This document shows positions 11,528 to 22,951 of a DNA stretch of 64,000 nucleotides, piece after piece. Within the stretch, counting starts at the first letter, position 1. The number at the start of each line of letters is the position of its first letter. Where the stretch lies: contig JAQFVV010006313.1 of assembly GCA_028023455.1 (NCBI GenBank), forward strand, positions 1,990,992 through 2,054,991, read 5' to 3'. A model generated the notes under the pieces. It searched no databases and had not been told where the DNA came from. It saw only the letters and a list, made by a program, of their open reading frames with translations. This stretch comes from Epiperipatus broadwayi. Taxonomy: Eukaryota; Onychophora; Udeonychophora; Euonychophora; Peripatidae. A program made the position numbers and the translations under genes.

Positions 11528-13869
11528 TATAAAAAATACATAGACTTATCAGCAGAGCCAGTGGAAGGTGGTAAACAAAGTCAGCGAGGCATGAGGGTGC
11601 TGCTTTAGAGGGTGCTAAAATTAAGAATACATTTTTGTTATGTTACTTATCGATGTGACTTGATTCATTATTTCTACAATAAACAATCACTTCTTGAAAT
11701 GTGATTTGTTAATTGTAATTTCCTACAATTTATTTTTCTTTTATGATATTTTCAGTTATGTCTGTTCATGCAGCATTTACATGGTCCATATTTCACATCA
11801 GATCACTATGTTATGCAAAAATGGAACAATCTATTTTATTATTATTATCCATGCAATTTATATATACATATCAAAACATTACCTTGTAGCAGCACCTGAT
11901 AATCATTAGAAAAATGCATGCAAGTTACAATATATAAATTTATGTGCATGTAGAAATAAATTCAGTAGTTGACACAATATATTTTGATATAGTGTATTGG
12001 TCTTTTTCACAAAATTGCATTTCTTAATGTGAGATTTGAGCAAATGAAAATCCTACAACAAACAGTTTGAATTTTTGTCTAATATAAATAAACTCTGTGA
12101 AGCTGATTTTAAAAACCTAAAATAAGATTGATCAATCTACACCATATCAGAAATTCATTTGAGTGATAATGATAATAAAGACATAAGTGAAGAGGAGTTG
12201 TTTGAAAAAGTATGCTTAAACATTTATTTTCAAGTGAATTACCTCAATTCAAAATATATAACTATTTATATTCATGAAAATGATTTGAGCATTTTACTCC
12301 CAAATTTACCAAACATTAAAAGTATTACTAACTCTTCCTACAAATATAGCTAGCAGAAAGATATCATTTTGCAAGTTACAAATTATAAAAAAATGATTTA
12401 TGCTTAACAATGTCACAAGATTAGTTGGTAGATTTGTCAGTGATAACTATAGAGAATGATATATGCAATACTCTAATAATATTGATAATATTATTTAACT
12501 TTAGTTCTGTAAAAGCTCAGAAAGTAAATTTATAATTATGTAATATGATATTCTTCATTGTCATCTTTAATAAAACATTAAAATATATATGAAATCATAT
12601 AGAATGGTTTTTTTTTGTATTTTGAGAGAGAGAGGGGGGGATGCCAATTACTGGTTTATATAAGAGCGGTGATGACTCTACGTTTTGCATTGTTTATTAG
12701 TATTCTAACATATATACATTATCTTTATTGAAAATTTTATAACTCAATTACTCTCTATATTTAATCCAACCAAAGAACAATCTTTTATTAAAGAATAGAA
12801 AAATTAATAAGCAAGTGAATAGTAACCAACATTGCGATTATGCATAGTATCTAGAATTTTTACCATTTTAATATGGCAGAATAATAATGATTGAATTCCA
12901 AAGAGAAGATTAGTGGGTAACTTTGTAACATTTGTACAATTAATTGAATTTCAAAGTAGTTTATAAATAGATAAAAAATATAAAAAGGTATTTAATAGAA
13001 ATGAGAACCTGAAATTTCCTAATATTAATTAATATTAAACTATAATATTTTATTATTACAATTGTTTCTTTTTATATTTTCTTGAGTTCTCTATTAAGTT
13101 GGTTTGTTCTGTAATGTATTGAGTAAACAAGAAAAAATAGCCAACTTTACATTTTGTTCAGAATTGAAGTATGTGAAAAAAAAGAGAAAGTGGATTTCTG
13201 ATTTACCTGATTTTTCTTCATATATCCATTGTTTTACTATTCTAATTATTGCAAGGAGTGATGTAAATTTGGCTAAAAAATTTATAGACGCTTTGATTTT
13301 TGGTCTGGACTGAAAGAGTTAATTTTTATATGCTTAAATAATTTTAATATAGTATTCACTGATTATTTATTTTATTTATACAATTCACATTGAAATGAAA
13401 TTGTTTTTTTGTTTTTTTCTTATCTGAAATACAATATATTATGATAATATATTTGTATATTTATACTTTAAATTATTCTATCAAATAAAATTGCATCTTG
13501 ATCTAATGTAGTCAAAGACCGGTCAATTAATATATAACTTAACTAAAATATTTTTTAAAAAGATACTGTTGGAATTGTAATGAGAATATTAATAAATTAT
13601 TTGTAGGTTTCTGATGTGAAAAAAAAAAAAAGAAGTGTTATTTCTTCAGTTTTTTATTAGTGCAACCAATCATAGAAGTTTAATATCATTATATTACAAT
13701 TACTTAATTAAAAAATTAAGTCTCTTTTCATACTATCTATATAAATGATGAAGATATTGCTTCTACTTGTGGTCACCATAACGTTTGAATGTAGTATATT
13801 CCAAACTTATTGACGCGAATTTCTTCTTAAATAAAGATAACGGGGGTTTAAGAGTGGGCTGAGATAGCT
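11528..13869. other. AT-rich region, nothing recognised
   Basis: Contains short open frames (12159-12353, 13104-13313) with no recognisable domains, and a GA-rich patch near 12624-12640. No gene, RNA or mobile element could be supported. Confidence 0.4.
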
Positions 13870-14035
13870 ACTAACTAAATGAATAAATAGCTAGATAGAA
13901 AAGATATGCAGAGAGGTGGCACATCAAAATATAAATAAGTAAGCAGATAGATAGATAAGAATAACAGATTTAATAGTCAATAGGTTATTAAATAGATGGA
14001 TTGATAGATAAATAGACAGATATAAAATAGGCATT
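13870..14035. repeat. Degenerate (GATA)n repeat
   Basis: Imperfect GATA/TAGA units (agatagatagata and similar) alternate with other AT-rich sequence over about 165 bp. Confidence 0.7.
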
Positions 14036-14260
14036 CGTATATGTGTTTAATACAAAAAACAAATCCTATAATTGTATAACTGAAATATGTATGCAATGAT
14101 TACGTCCATTTTCATACATATATATCAAATTATATTAAAAAAAAACAAAAAAAAAACATTTAAAGTCATTAAACTGGCATTAACAAAACGGTCTCCTTTG
14201 AAATAGTTGAATTTAATTCCCACATTGGTAAGTGGATTAATTCTATGTCAGAGTGCCAGA

Positions 14261-14335
14261 TTTTGAACGTGACGTCAGTGAAGAGTTCTAGCACTTCCGG
14301 CGATTGAATAATTTATTGTAAGCAATAACGTCATT
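14261..14335 (+). promoter_or_regulatory. Promoter-like patch: CRE, ETS and half-CRE sites
   Basis: A perfect CRE palindrome TGACGTCA lies at 14270-14277, an ETS-type CACTTCCGGCG at 14292-14302 and a second CRE-like AACGTCAT near 14327. Such a combination is common in TATA-less animal promoters. It stands out in a region with very few CG dinucleotides. Strand and activity are inferred; no start site can be shown. Confidence 0.35.
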
Positions 14336-14534
14336 TGATTAGTTTTTTTATTGAAAACAATATGTATATAGGTAATAGTATTATCAAATAAAAATGTTAT
14401 TTAAGACCGAAAATAATAAAAATCAATAAATACTAATATTACCCTTTATATATATAAAAAAAGAAGAAAATGAATCAATGTTAGTTTGCTTTTAGCCTAT
14501 CTTCAAGTCTTAAAAGATTACTTTTTTTTTTCAG

Positions 14535-14585
14535 AAGATTTTGACAAAAAGACGATAATAAGCTCTTGAAAACTTGTCAAAACCT
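14535..14585 (+). other. Possible 51-nt non-coding exon
   Basis: A long pyrimidine tract ending in TCAG (14521-14534) is followed by 51 nt and then cct|GTAAGTA, a near-consensus donor. All three frames contain stops, so it would have to be 5' UTR. It lies about 260 bp downstream of the CRE/ETS patch. Splice-like matches also occur by chance in AT-rich DNA. Confidence 0.25.
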
Positions 14586-14693
14586 GTAAGTAGTGAAACC
14601 TTATGTTTAAAGTTTATCAAAATGTAATTTGATTTAATTTTGTTTTATAATCGTTATGAGAATAATGTATACAAATAACTATATATGGATTTC

Positions 14694-14796
14694 TGACGTT
14701 GTTGATCGAGTGGTCAGCACAGCCACCTTACAAGCAGTTGTCCCGGGTTTGCGGCTTCGCTTCCCGGCCGATGCTTTGACACATGAAAAAAAAAGG
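14694..14796 (+). mobile_element. tRNA-Gly-derived SINE (anticodon-loop TAC)
   Basis: A short tRNA-like head with box A region gagtggtcagcacag, anticodon arm with loop cttacaa, and box B region ggcttcgcttccc. It ends in ccgatgctttgacac followed by a short A-run. The backbone resembles tRNA-Gly(TCC), with the anticodon changed to TAC. It is closely related to the copy at 54513-54609. Such SINEs are transcribed by RNA polymerase III and moved by LINE machinery. Confidence 0.75.
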
Positions 14797-14940
14797 TAGT
14801 ACTGAAATAGAAAGCTTGCTATTCGATTTGGTGAATATATATATATCATTATCACTATAGAATGTTATCAAATCGCAGCAGGATATTGGTCTTTTTTAAG
14901 TTTAACACATATTATCTGAAATACAATTCTTTTATATATA

Positions 14941-15020
14941 TGTCAAAGCGTTAACCGGGAAGCGAATCCCGGGCTAGCTGCTTGGAAGAAAGCTATGCTA
15001 ACCGCTAGGCCACCAACGCA
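14941..15020 (-). mobile_element. tRNA-Gly(TCC)-like SINE head or tRNA pseudogene
   Basis: On the minus strand the sequence starts gcgttggtgg and keeps box A (tagcggttagcatagc), the anticodon loop cttccaa (TCC, glycine) and a T-arm with gattcgcttccc. The acceptor ends still pair (gcgttgg with ttaacgc, using G-T pairs). The anticodon stem has a mismatch and the T-loop one extra base, so a working tRNA is unlikely. The ttaacgctttgac end matches the other SINE copies. Confidence 0.7.
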
Positions 15021-15603
15021 TGATTTCTTCTCTTTTTTTGCCCATCAACGCAATTCTTCAGCATAATAATTCATTCACTTTTCTGCTTCTCTTTCTTAGT
15101 GCATATATATAATAGATGGCAGTAGTAATAATATAAATAATAATTAACAATACTTTTGTAGAAAAAAAAGCGTCAAGCAGAGGTTAGGTTTTCTCTCTAC
15201 TTCTCTTCACATTATTGTTTTGCAGGCTGGATAATGTATTTTAACAGCACTTTGTAAGAGAGTGAATTAAAAATTTTAATAATTAATGAAACGCTGTAAC
15301 ATATATATATCAAGCTATTTTTTCTTCTAAATATATAAACCCTCCTTTTATCTAATAAGACGTTATGTGTCAACTAACATTCGGTGTACAATATTTTAAA
15401 ATAATTTTCAATCATTAGATGATTTAAATGCTTGAAACATCGGGATCTTTTCACACATGTTGATACTTCGATATTTATATGTTATGTAAATGTGACCGAT
15501 TTCATTTTTATATTTGGAATTATTTATAATCAAAATGTTTATAATCTGTTTGTTGTTTTATAATCAAAGCCTATTATTATAAAGCGCTGCAAATTTTGAA
15601 ATT

Positions 15604-16066
15604 ATTCAAACAGAAGTCAATCTCCGATAATGCGCTATTTTTTTTAAATATTATAAATTTCCGCACTCTCCTGCCGGTAAGAATTTAAAAAACTTATGTT
15701 AATCACTTAAGTTTAGAGCAGCGTATATTCTATATACACCAACTCTTAAAAACCATGCTTGAATCCGGGCTTGAGTATATTGTGTGCATGATGTTATAAT
15801 CAAATATTCAATTGTACAAATCTATTTAACCCATCGCAGGAGAAAGACGGTGTCTCATTTTTAACCACCTACAATAAGACAAACATGACTTATAAATGTA
15901 AGCCCTGATTTAAGCATGGTCTATAAGAGTTGGTGTATATAGAATGTACGCTCTAAACTTAAGTGATTAACTTGTTTTTTTAAATTCTTACCGCAGGAGA
16001 ATGCGTGAAGATTTATAATATTTAAGAAATAGCGTATTATCGGAGCTTGATTTCCGTTGAATATTT
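15604..16066. repeat. 460-bp foldback (inverted-repeat) element
   Basis: Left arm about 15604-15772 and right arm about 15897-16066 are reverse complements with modest divergence. Shared blocks include ctccgataa, gtttagagc/gctctaaac, ccaactctta and accatgctt. The spacer is about 124 bp. No transposase or clear target duplication was seen. It looks like a non-autonomous foldback or MITE-type element. Confidence 0.8.
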
Positions 16067-16300
16067 TTTTTTTATATAATCATTAAATTCAAAGCAAAAT
16101 CTTTTTATTTTATGTAAGACTGTCTTGGAAGTCTTATATTTAAAGGATTAAAAGTAGTAGAAACGGTTATTTGATTGTAAATAATTATAAACTTAAAATA
16201 GATCACATCGTTTGAACCTATGGCAAGTAGCATCGTTTAGCCTACAAAAGCTGTTTTGTCATTAAATTATTAATTTTTTTTTTCCTTTTTTTTCTCCCAA

Positions 16301-16380
16301 ATGTCAAATGCCCAGGAAGCGAACCTGAGCCAGCTGCTTGGAAGGCAGATATGCTAACCGCTAAGCCACCAACGCTTGAC
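16301..16380 (-). mobile_element. tRNA-Gly(TCC)-like SINE head
   Basis: The minus strand reads gcgttggtggcttagcggtt, the anticodon arm ctgccttccaagcag (intact stem, anticodon TCC) and a T-arm with caggttcgcttcctg. This is the copy closest to a canonical tRNA-Gly. The 3' end (catttgacat) replaces the acceptor strand, as in the other SINE copies. Confidence 0.7.
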
Positions 16381-16974
16381 AAATTATTAAAGTTAGCTTA
16401 ATAAAATAATATAATAAACTGATTTCTAAATTTTGTAGACTATAGTACGTGTGTGCAAGCATTAAGTATATATGAGTAGCATTTAATTATATTGATTTTT
16501 AAAAAAAAGGTTTATAGATGTAATAATTCTACCAAACAATTTATATTTTGTAAAAAAAAAAAAAAATGTATTATATAAAATTAAAAACAGTAAAATTATA
16601 AACAGGATGAAAAATAGTTAACTTTTACCATTTGACAAGCAAATGAATGGACATTTAAAAAAAAAAGATGTATCTTATTTATGATCTTTTAGATTTGCCT
16701 TCTCAAAGAAGTTTAACAAAATAAGGTGTCATTTTCTGGTGATAAATTTAATAGTAAATGCAAATATTTTATTGAAAAGCATAGGGAATTAAAATTAGAT
16801 AGGTCAGAAAAGTAATTTTGATAATCAGTCATAGTTTTTTTTTTTTCTTTTCTTACTATTTTCTGTAAATTAAAGTTAATTTATAATTATTTGAAAAAAC
16901 TAATAGTACTAAAAATAAATTCCTATAATTAAAATATTGCATTTAAATTTGAGATAAAAGTGTTTTAGAAAACG
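16381..16974. other. AT-rich spacer
   Basis: Only homopolymer A and T runs were noticed; no coding or repeat structure. Confidence 0.4.
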
Positions 16975-17255
16975 CCTGAAGAGTTGTGGGGTGGAGTGGA
17001 TTGAAGCCTGTCTATTAAAGAATGAAGATTGGCTATCTTAATATAAGCCGAACATTGATTTTATATATGTGTGATGATAATCTGGACCAAATGACGAGTG
17101 CTGTTTTAGCACAAAATACATAATAATTGTGATTATTTATCTTTTCGTCATGTGTGTGATCAAGTGTGTCAGCATTATGAGATTGCGTGGATAGTTGAGG
17201 GTCGTGTAAAAGTCTGAGTTCAAACCCCCTATATATTACATATTGAAGTGCAGGT
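16975..17255 (+). repeat. 440-bp dispersed repeat family, diverged copy
   Basis: Shares with the 49.5-50.9 kb cluster an ordered series of blocks: ggattgaagcctgtctatta, ctatcttaatata, gatgataatctggacca, gagtgctg with agcacaaaa, atttatctttt, and gttcaaaccccctatatt. No open frame is conserved between copies. Confidence 0.7.
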
Positions 17256-17689
17256 ATGAAAAAGCCTGTACAGTAGGGAAAAAAATTCATATATTAAAAC
17301 ATTCCAATGTAAATTAATTAAGATTTAATTATTTTGTTCAACATGATAAACATGTTTATCAAAAAGAATGAATAAATAAACATCATTATAAACTTAGGAT
17401 GGTGAGATATAGTGTCCTTGATACATATATATCAAAAATATAAGTAAGTCTGAAAATAACGGTAGTTTTTAGATTTGAATCATAGAAAAGTGCAGACTGC
17501 TTTCAAGAAAAAAAATGCTGGGGGAGAAGTTGAGTTGTCCATGTCTGCTGTGATAATTTTAGTAAAAAAAAAACAAAAAAACTTTAACTTTAGTTTTAAA
17601 ACTGAAATTATCATGAACAAAAATCAATAAGTAAAATACATAGTAATGAACCAGAAACAAAGTTAATCATCCATGATGAAGATAGCAGC
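17256..17689. other. AT-rich spacer
   Basis: No gene, repeat or RNA feature seen. Confidence 0.35.
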
Positions 17690-18130
17690 ACTCTGAGATC
17701 ACTGAGGCTTCGAAGAAAACAAAGTATCAGGAAAGTTACACATAGACCAAGAATCGTTATATAAAGAGTCAGGTGCAAAAAGTCTGTCCCTAATTTTGAT
17801 TTTTTTGATAACAGTAATAAAAATATTCAGAATTCCATTGTCACCCTGGTGAAACAAGAGCTTACATCTGGTAATCCACACTACAAATAACAGAAAAATA
17901 GCCATTCTTATTTTTGAACAAATACCACTTTTGATGGCTTTTGAGAGCACTTCTTTATTACTAAGTGGAAATATGATTTCCTAAAAAAATTGAGTGGAGA
18001 TAGAGAAGGACAATTAAAAAAAAATATGGTGAAGTGTCTCATCATCTCAGAAGCAAAACTGGCAATGTGAGTCAATCTTTCAATAGCCTCTTCTCAACAC
18101 TAAAAAATAATTAATAGGTAAGGATGGTGC
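17690..18130 (-). pseudogene. 3' fragment of a Tx1/L1-like LINE related to LINE A
   Basis: Minus-strand frames give a zinc-knuckle segment CQFCF..DDETLHHIFF..NC (about 18020-18070). After a break comes KAIKSGICSKIRMAIFLLF, then ITRCKLLFHQ and a basic tail (17699-17950). The same order appears at the end of LINE A ORF2 (CNLCHRDSETQNHLFFSC, then RGIFAEIRICTFLLDALW). A stop lies inside the zinc knuckle. RT and upstream regions are absent, as expected for a 5'-truncated LINE. Similarity may extend weakly to about 18360. Confidence 0.7.
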
Positions 18131-18667
18131 TTACATAAAACTGGCTTTGCGGCTTATGATAAATAATAAAAAGGCACTGATAGCCTGTATAAATCCATAT
18201 GTCCACTTTGAGTTCTGGTTTCACCCATCATGCAGTCTTCTGGTTACTTTAACTTTATATTGCAAATTAATGCCTCATTGTTTAAAAATATTTTTCAATA
18301 CTAAATCTAATACAGCAATTACGACAATATTTATTATTATGAAAGTATTTGCTATTTGAAGGCTAAGGAATTGGAAACACTCCAATCTAACATCTGATAT
18401 TATGTATTTTTATGCAGATATGAACATTAATATTGCATAAGATGCAACTTTACCTGTTCCTCCCCCCCAAAAAAAAATATGCCACAAGCAAAAACAATAC
18501 CCTGCCATAAGACTTTAGCATATATTTGATTATAGTGAGAATCATTTCCTTATGTCTACAATCATCAATGTACAAAAAGGCTAATTGAAATAGAGAAAGA
18601 CTAAAGTTGTACAGATTATAATCTATGATATACATAATTAATAAACTCATAAGTTTCTGATACTAAC
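18131..18667. other. AT-rich spacer
   Basis: Possibly further decayed LINE sequence to about 18360 on the minus strand; beyond that nothing is recognisable. Confidence 0.3.
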
Positions 18668-18905
18668 AAAATGATAAAAACATCACATGATCACTATTTC
18701 ATATGCTTACACATGCTGTTAATAAGAGTACCAAACTCTCCATACATTAGTTCCAAGTGTAATCCTTTGTAATCAATGGATGCAGGAAGCTTTGTGCATA
18801 AAATCCTTATCTAGTACATACTCACCCAACACCCCAGATTAGTTTATAGTTTGTGGCTGTCATCAGTGAGGAGCCTTCGATTTGAAAGCACTGCACTGAG
18901 ATCTT
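18668..18905 (+). repeat. ~200-bp dispersed repeat, copy 1
   Basis: Shares blocks with 19119-19365: agagtaccaaactctc, atcaatgg.tgcagga, gcataaaatcc, cccaga.tagttt, tcagtgaggag. Unknown family, non-coding. Confidence 0.8.
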
Positions 18906-19118
18906 AGGATCTAATGCAATTATCTAGCAGGTACCTTTTACCTATTTGCTTAACTATCAAGCTAGTCGCCCAAGATGAAAACACCATAATGTTTCCAACT
19001 CAATATCTTTGTTTGTATAGTCATATACATTCTGAAATCAGTTCAGTATCTATACGTTAAGGTTTCTTTGGTTTTTCAAAAATCACATTTACCATTATTC
19101 TATGGGTAAGATAGGTAT

Positions 19119-19365
19119 AAAATTATCAAAACATTACATGATTTATTTCATATGCATACATATACCATTAATAATAGTACCAAACTCTCTATACAGTAGT
19201 GCCACCAAGTGCAAGCCTTAGTAATCAATGGTTGCAGGAAAGATTTGCATAAAATCCCTATCTAGTGCATACACATCTTACATCCCCAGACTAGTTTTTA
19301 GTTTGTAACTTTTATCAGTGAGGAGTCTTGAATTTGAGAGCACTGCACCTAGATCTTAGTCCACT
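19119..19365 (+). repeat. ~200-bp dispersed repeat, copy 2
   Basis: Direct repeat of copy 1 at a spacing of about 451 bp, and head-to-head with copy 3, which begins at the end of this copy. Confidence 0.8.
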
Positions 19366-19552
19366 GCTCTCAAATCTAAGTCTCCTCACTGATGAAAGCC
19401 TTAAGCTAGAAACTAGTCTGGCAAGGTTGGGTGAGTAAGCACTAGATAGGGATTTTATGCACAAACCTCCCTGCATCCATTGATTACAAAAGTGTTCACT
19501 TGGTGGCACTACTTTATGATATTTGGTACTCTTATTATATTATGATAAAAAA
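19366..19552 (-). repeat. ~200-bp dispersed repeat, copy 3 (inverted)
   Basis: Reverse complement of copies 1 and 2, with blocks ctgctctcaaat, ctcctcactgatgaaagcc, gaaactagtctgg, tagggattttatgcaca and tccattgattaca. With copy 2 it makes a palindrome centred near 19366. A further diverged copy lies at 40535-40632. Confidence 0.8.
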
Positions 19553-22500
19553 ATTTATTATATGGGTAAGAATTTTCTTTTATATTTGAATATATCACTT
19601 TACAATAATTATTAGTATGGGTTTGTATATATTCATTCATAATTACATTTAAATTTAATATTTATGACACTTTGTTAGTTGTAAATATTTTTGTAATTTG
19701 ATTCTATTATTGTTTGCAAACGTATTATAAATTATATTCTTTTATTACCAGATATAGTTATTTTGTTATTGAACTCATTCAGATACCTACAATTAATACA
19801 TTAAACCTGAGAAATCATATAATCCCATGGGAGAGATGCTGGGATAACAAACATTTGTTGAGATGATGATAATCACTGATAATGCTTTTCCAGAAGTGTT
19901 CTGTCTATAAAAAAGTGGTTCCTAAATCTAATTTAGTTTGAAGATAAAAAATGTTTTTAAATGATTGAGAATGACTAGGCTGCCATTAACTTTTTGAACG
20001 ATGTCATTGTAATCATTATTGCAATGTTTCTTATCCATAAGATGAACTAATACATGTTGGTATTTTAAGCATTGTATTGATTATCACATAATATATATAA
20101 GCATTTTACTATTAACTCTCTAGCTTACTTTATTTTCAAAAGTTGTTTGCAAAATATATGTATTTAGAAAGAGCAATATATATAAGCTTTATACAATGGT
20201 GGTGGAAGAGGCGGTGAATTTATAGGTTATAACATAAGAGAGAAGCTTATAAAGTTGAAAAATAGTATGATTACATAACTTCTATTGCATTCTGAAAATT
20301 ATTAAAAATGTAATTTAGTGCAATGTAGTTTCACTGTTTCCCAAGAAGCTACAAGATATATTACATTATTCTTCATCATGTGCAAAACATATCTGAAGAG
20401 TTGGTGGGTTACTTTTTATTAAGAGGAAGTCAAATTAATATAAAATATAGTCTTAATGTCTATTATCAATACAATATAACTAATATTTAATAAAACGTTC
20501 TTAAATGCCTGAGAACATGATCTAATCTTTAAGTATGAGCTTGCATAAAACAGTACTCTTTTTTTTTTTTTAAAAAAAGCATTTTTAAGTGTGTTTGAAA
20601 GTAGACAAGCAGTGTATTTTTTAGGAAATTTGTTAAAGAAATGTATTTCATATTACATTGATATGAAATATATCTTTTGAAATTTAAATAAAAGTAATAA
20701 TATATTTTATTCACTCCATGACCAGTTAACATAAATAAATCAAGATTAGTATTGCAAAACGGAATTATTTCAACTTGTGTGGCTTTTACTGTAAATAAAA
20801 TAATATATATATGGCAAAATAAAATTATTTTTAAGCATAATTATTTTAAAAGTTTAATGGAATTTAAAAAAACAACAAATATTAAAAGTTATAAATTTAA
20901 TTAAGGAAATAAAAAAACAACAACAATACTTTCTTTTTTATTAGGTAGATTATAAATATTTTCAAAAATAACAAAATAACAGTGGAGCAAAAATACACTT
21001 ATAAAATTGTTTCTGCTTTATAATCATAACATGAACAAGTAAGTGCAAGTCTTTTGTGAAAGTTAACTTCTGCAAATTAAATTCTATACTTTAGAAATTT
21101 TATCTCTTGACAATCTCTGCCATCTAGGAACGAAAAAGTAAACTAAAATATAAATTCTTTACTGTTTTTCAAACTGTTTAATATAAAGTTATAATATAAC
21201 GAATCAATAACTGTCGTCACAAGTAATTTATGATTGACAAATACAAACAGCCGTGCTACTTCAAGCTAGCTCAAAATTGGACGTGAAATGGTTGAAATAT
21301 TTTCAAATAAAATTTTAAATATTTGCTTTTTTTATTGGAAATCTAATGCTTATCATTTAGAAATTTAAAAGTAGAAAAAAAATAATTATTATTTCAATCT
21401 ATTAAATAATAAATTATTAATAAATACTAACCATTAATAAAGTTAAAAAATATACTTCTTTATTTTCGTCAAATTTTATAAAAACACAACCGAGTTATGG
21501 TTGAAAGAAAAAATTGCTGCAAAAAGAATTGCTACTGTGATTTAAAAATAAAATTATTTAAAAAAATTAATTATATTACAAATTTTATAAATAAAATAGG
21601 TTAGTAAAATATTAATACCATTTAATTTTCTTTATTATTTTTAAAATGCTTCATATAATTATAATATTAATGTTTTCGATTGTTCCAGCAATCTACTTCA
21701 GAACTTCTACTTATATTTTCAAAACTTAACAACTAACTATTCAACCTTTTTTTTAAATTTGAATCTTTTTTAATGATGATTGGGCAAATACATACTCATA
21801 TATATATATACTGAACTGTATATAGAGGGCGCTGGTTAACAGTATTTATGAGGCTGGATAATAAAAAGTAGCATTCTAATTCTTTACTAAAGTGTTACAA
21901 AAAATAACGTTTTATAATAAATATTTAAAAACGATAATGCAATAGATTTTACTATTAAAATATAAAGGGTTTAAATATTAAGGAAAAACTAAATAACAGT
22001 GTTTTATAATACTGAATAAAATAATGTAGGTAGTGTTTGTTAACAGAAACTAAAAGATTTAGAAGTGGGGCAAAATGTACTTAAAAGAATCGATATTAGA
22101 ATTTATGTTGGCATATGTGTTTACTTCATAAACAACATAATTACGATAGAGTAAAAAGAAAGTATAGTGAAAAAAGATAAATTTAATCAAAGCATCTACA
22201 CTTTTGGTTTAAATTTTTAAAAAAATAAGATTAAAAAGATTAAGATTTATTTAAATTTTAAGATTTCATTTTTGTCTTTAGAGACAATAGATTAAGAAAA
22301 CAAATGATGATTAGATACATTTAAAGTAGTTTTTATTTCAAGATAAGAATTTGATTAAATATATAATTATTGTGCATAAAATATTTTTTAGTAATTAAAT
22401 GTAATTAAGATATCTAAGATTACGAAAAACAAAGAGGTTAATCGGAATATATCTAGAGAGGTTAGCTCTCTATTTTACTTCTGGTTTTTGAAGCAGAACA

Positions 22501-22744
22501 TTATATATATATTTATTGTATAAGAAGTAAGAAAAGTCACTAAGTTGCCTGAACTACCTTGGAACCAATATTTATTAACTTGAAATGATATTCGAAATAA
22601 GTTCCAACTCACAATGCAACTGAATTTTATGGAAAACCAGCAAGTATTTATATAGAAATTTTCATTAAATAAAACTTTAAGCAAAGGAAGAAAAATTGAT
22701 CCTATCAATGAAGCTTATACGTGATATTTTAACATTTACTTAGA
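19553..22744. other. AT-rich region, nothing recognised
   Basis: About 3.2 kb without coding similarity on either strand. It contains only homopolymer and AT-rich low-complexity runs. A short GC-richer spot (gagggcgctgg) lies near 21826. Confidence 0.4.
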
Positions 22745-22762
22745 AATAATAATAATAATAAT
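22745..22762. repeat. (AAT)6 at the 5' edge of LINE A
   Basis: Six AAT units directly before the GC-richer 5' end of the LINE (tgatagcaccagacgtcgcc). Same repeat unit as the 3' tail. Confidence 0.85.
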
Positions 22763-22951
22763 TGATAGCACCAGACGTCGCCTCTAGCTTACCACTCGTT
22801 CAGATCGTGCTCCTCAATTTATTAAAATATCATAAAATATACCGATTACAGGTAAGAGTTTTATATCTCTAATAACTATAAAATAAAAAAACTAATAGAT
22901 TAATTAAAAAAAGAAGAGAAATACAAAAAGGCAACACAGATTGATTGCATA

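Noticed and set aside
12159-12353. Acidic 64-codon frame that might be a transposase N-terminus
   Set aside because: Too short, no second motif and no terminal repeats nearby.
14941-15020. Functional tRNA-Gly gene
   Set aside because: A mismatch in the anticodon stem, an extra base in the T-loop and a SINE-type 3' end argue for a SINE or pseudogene.
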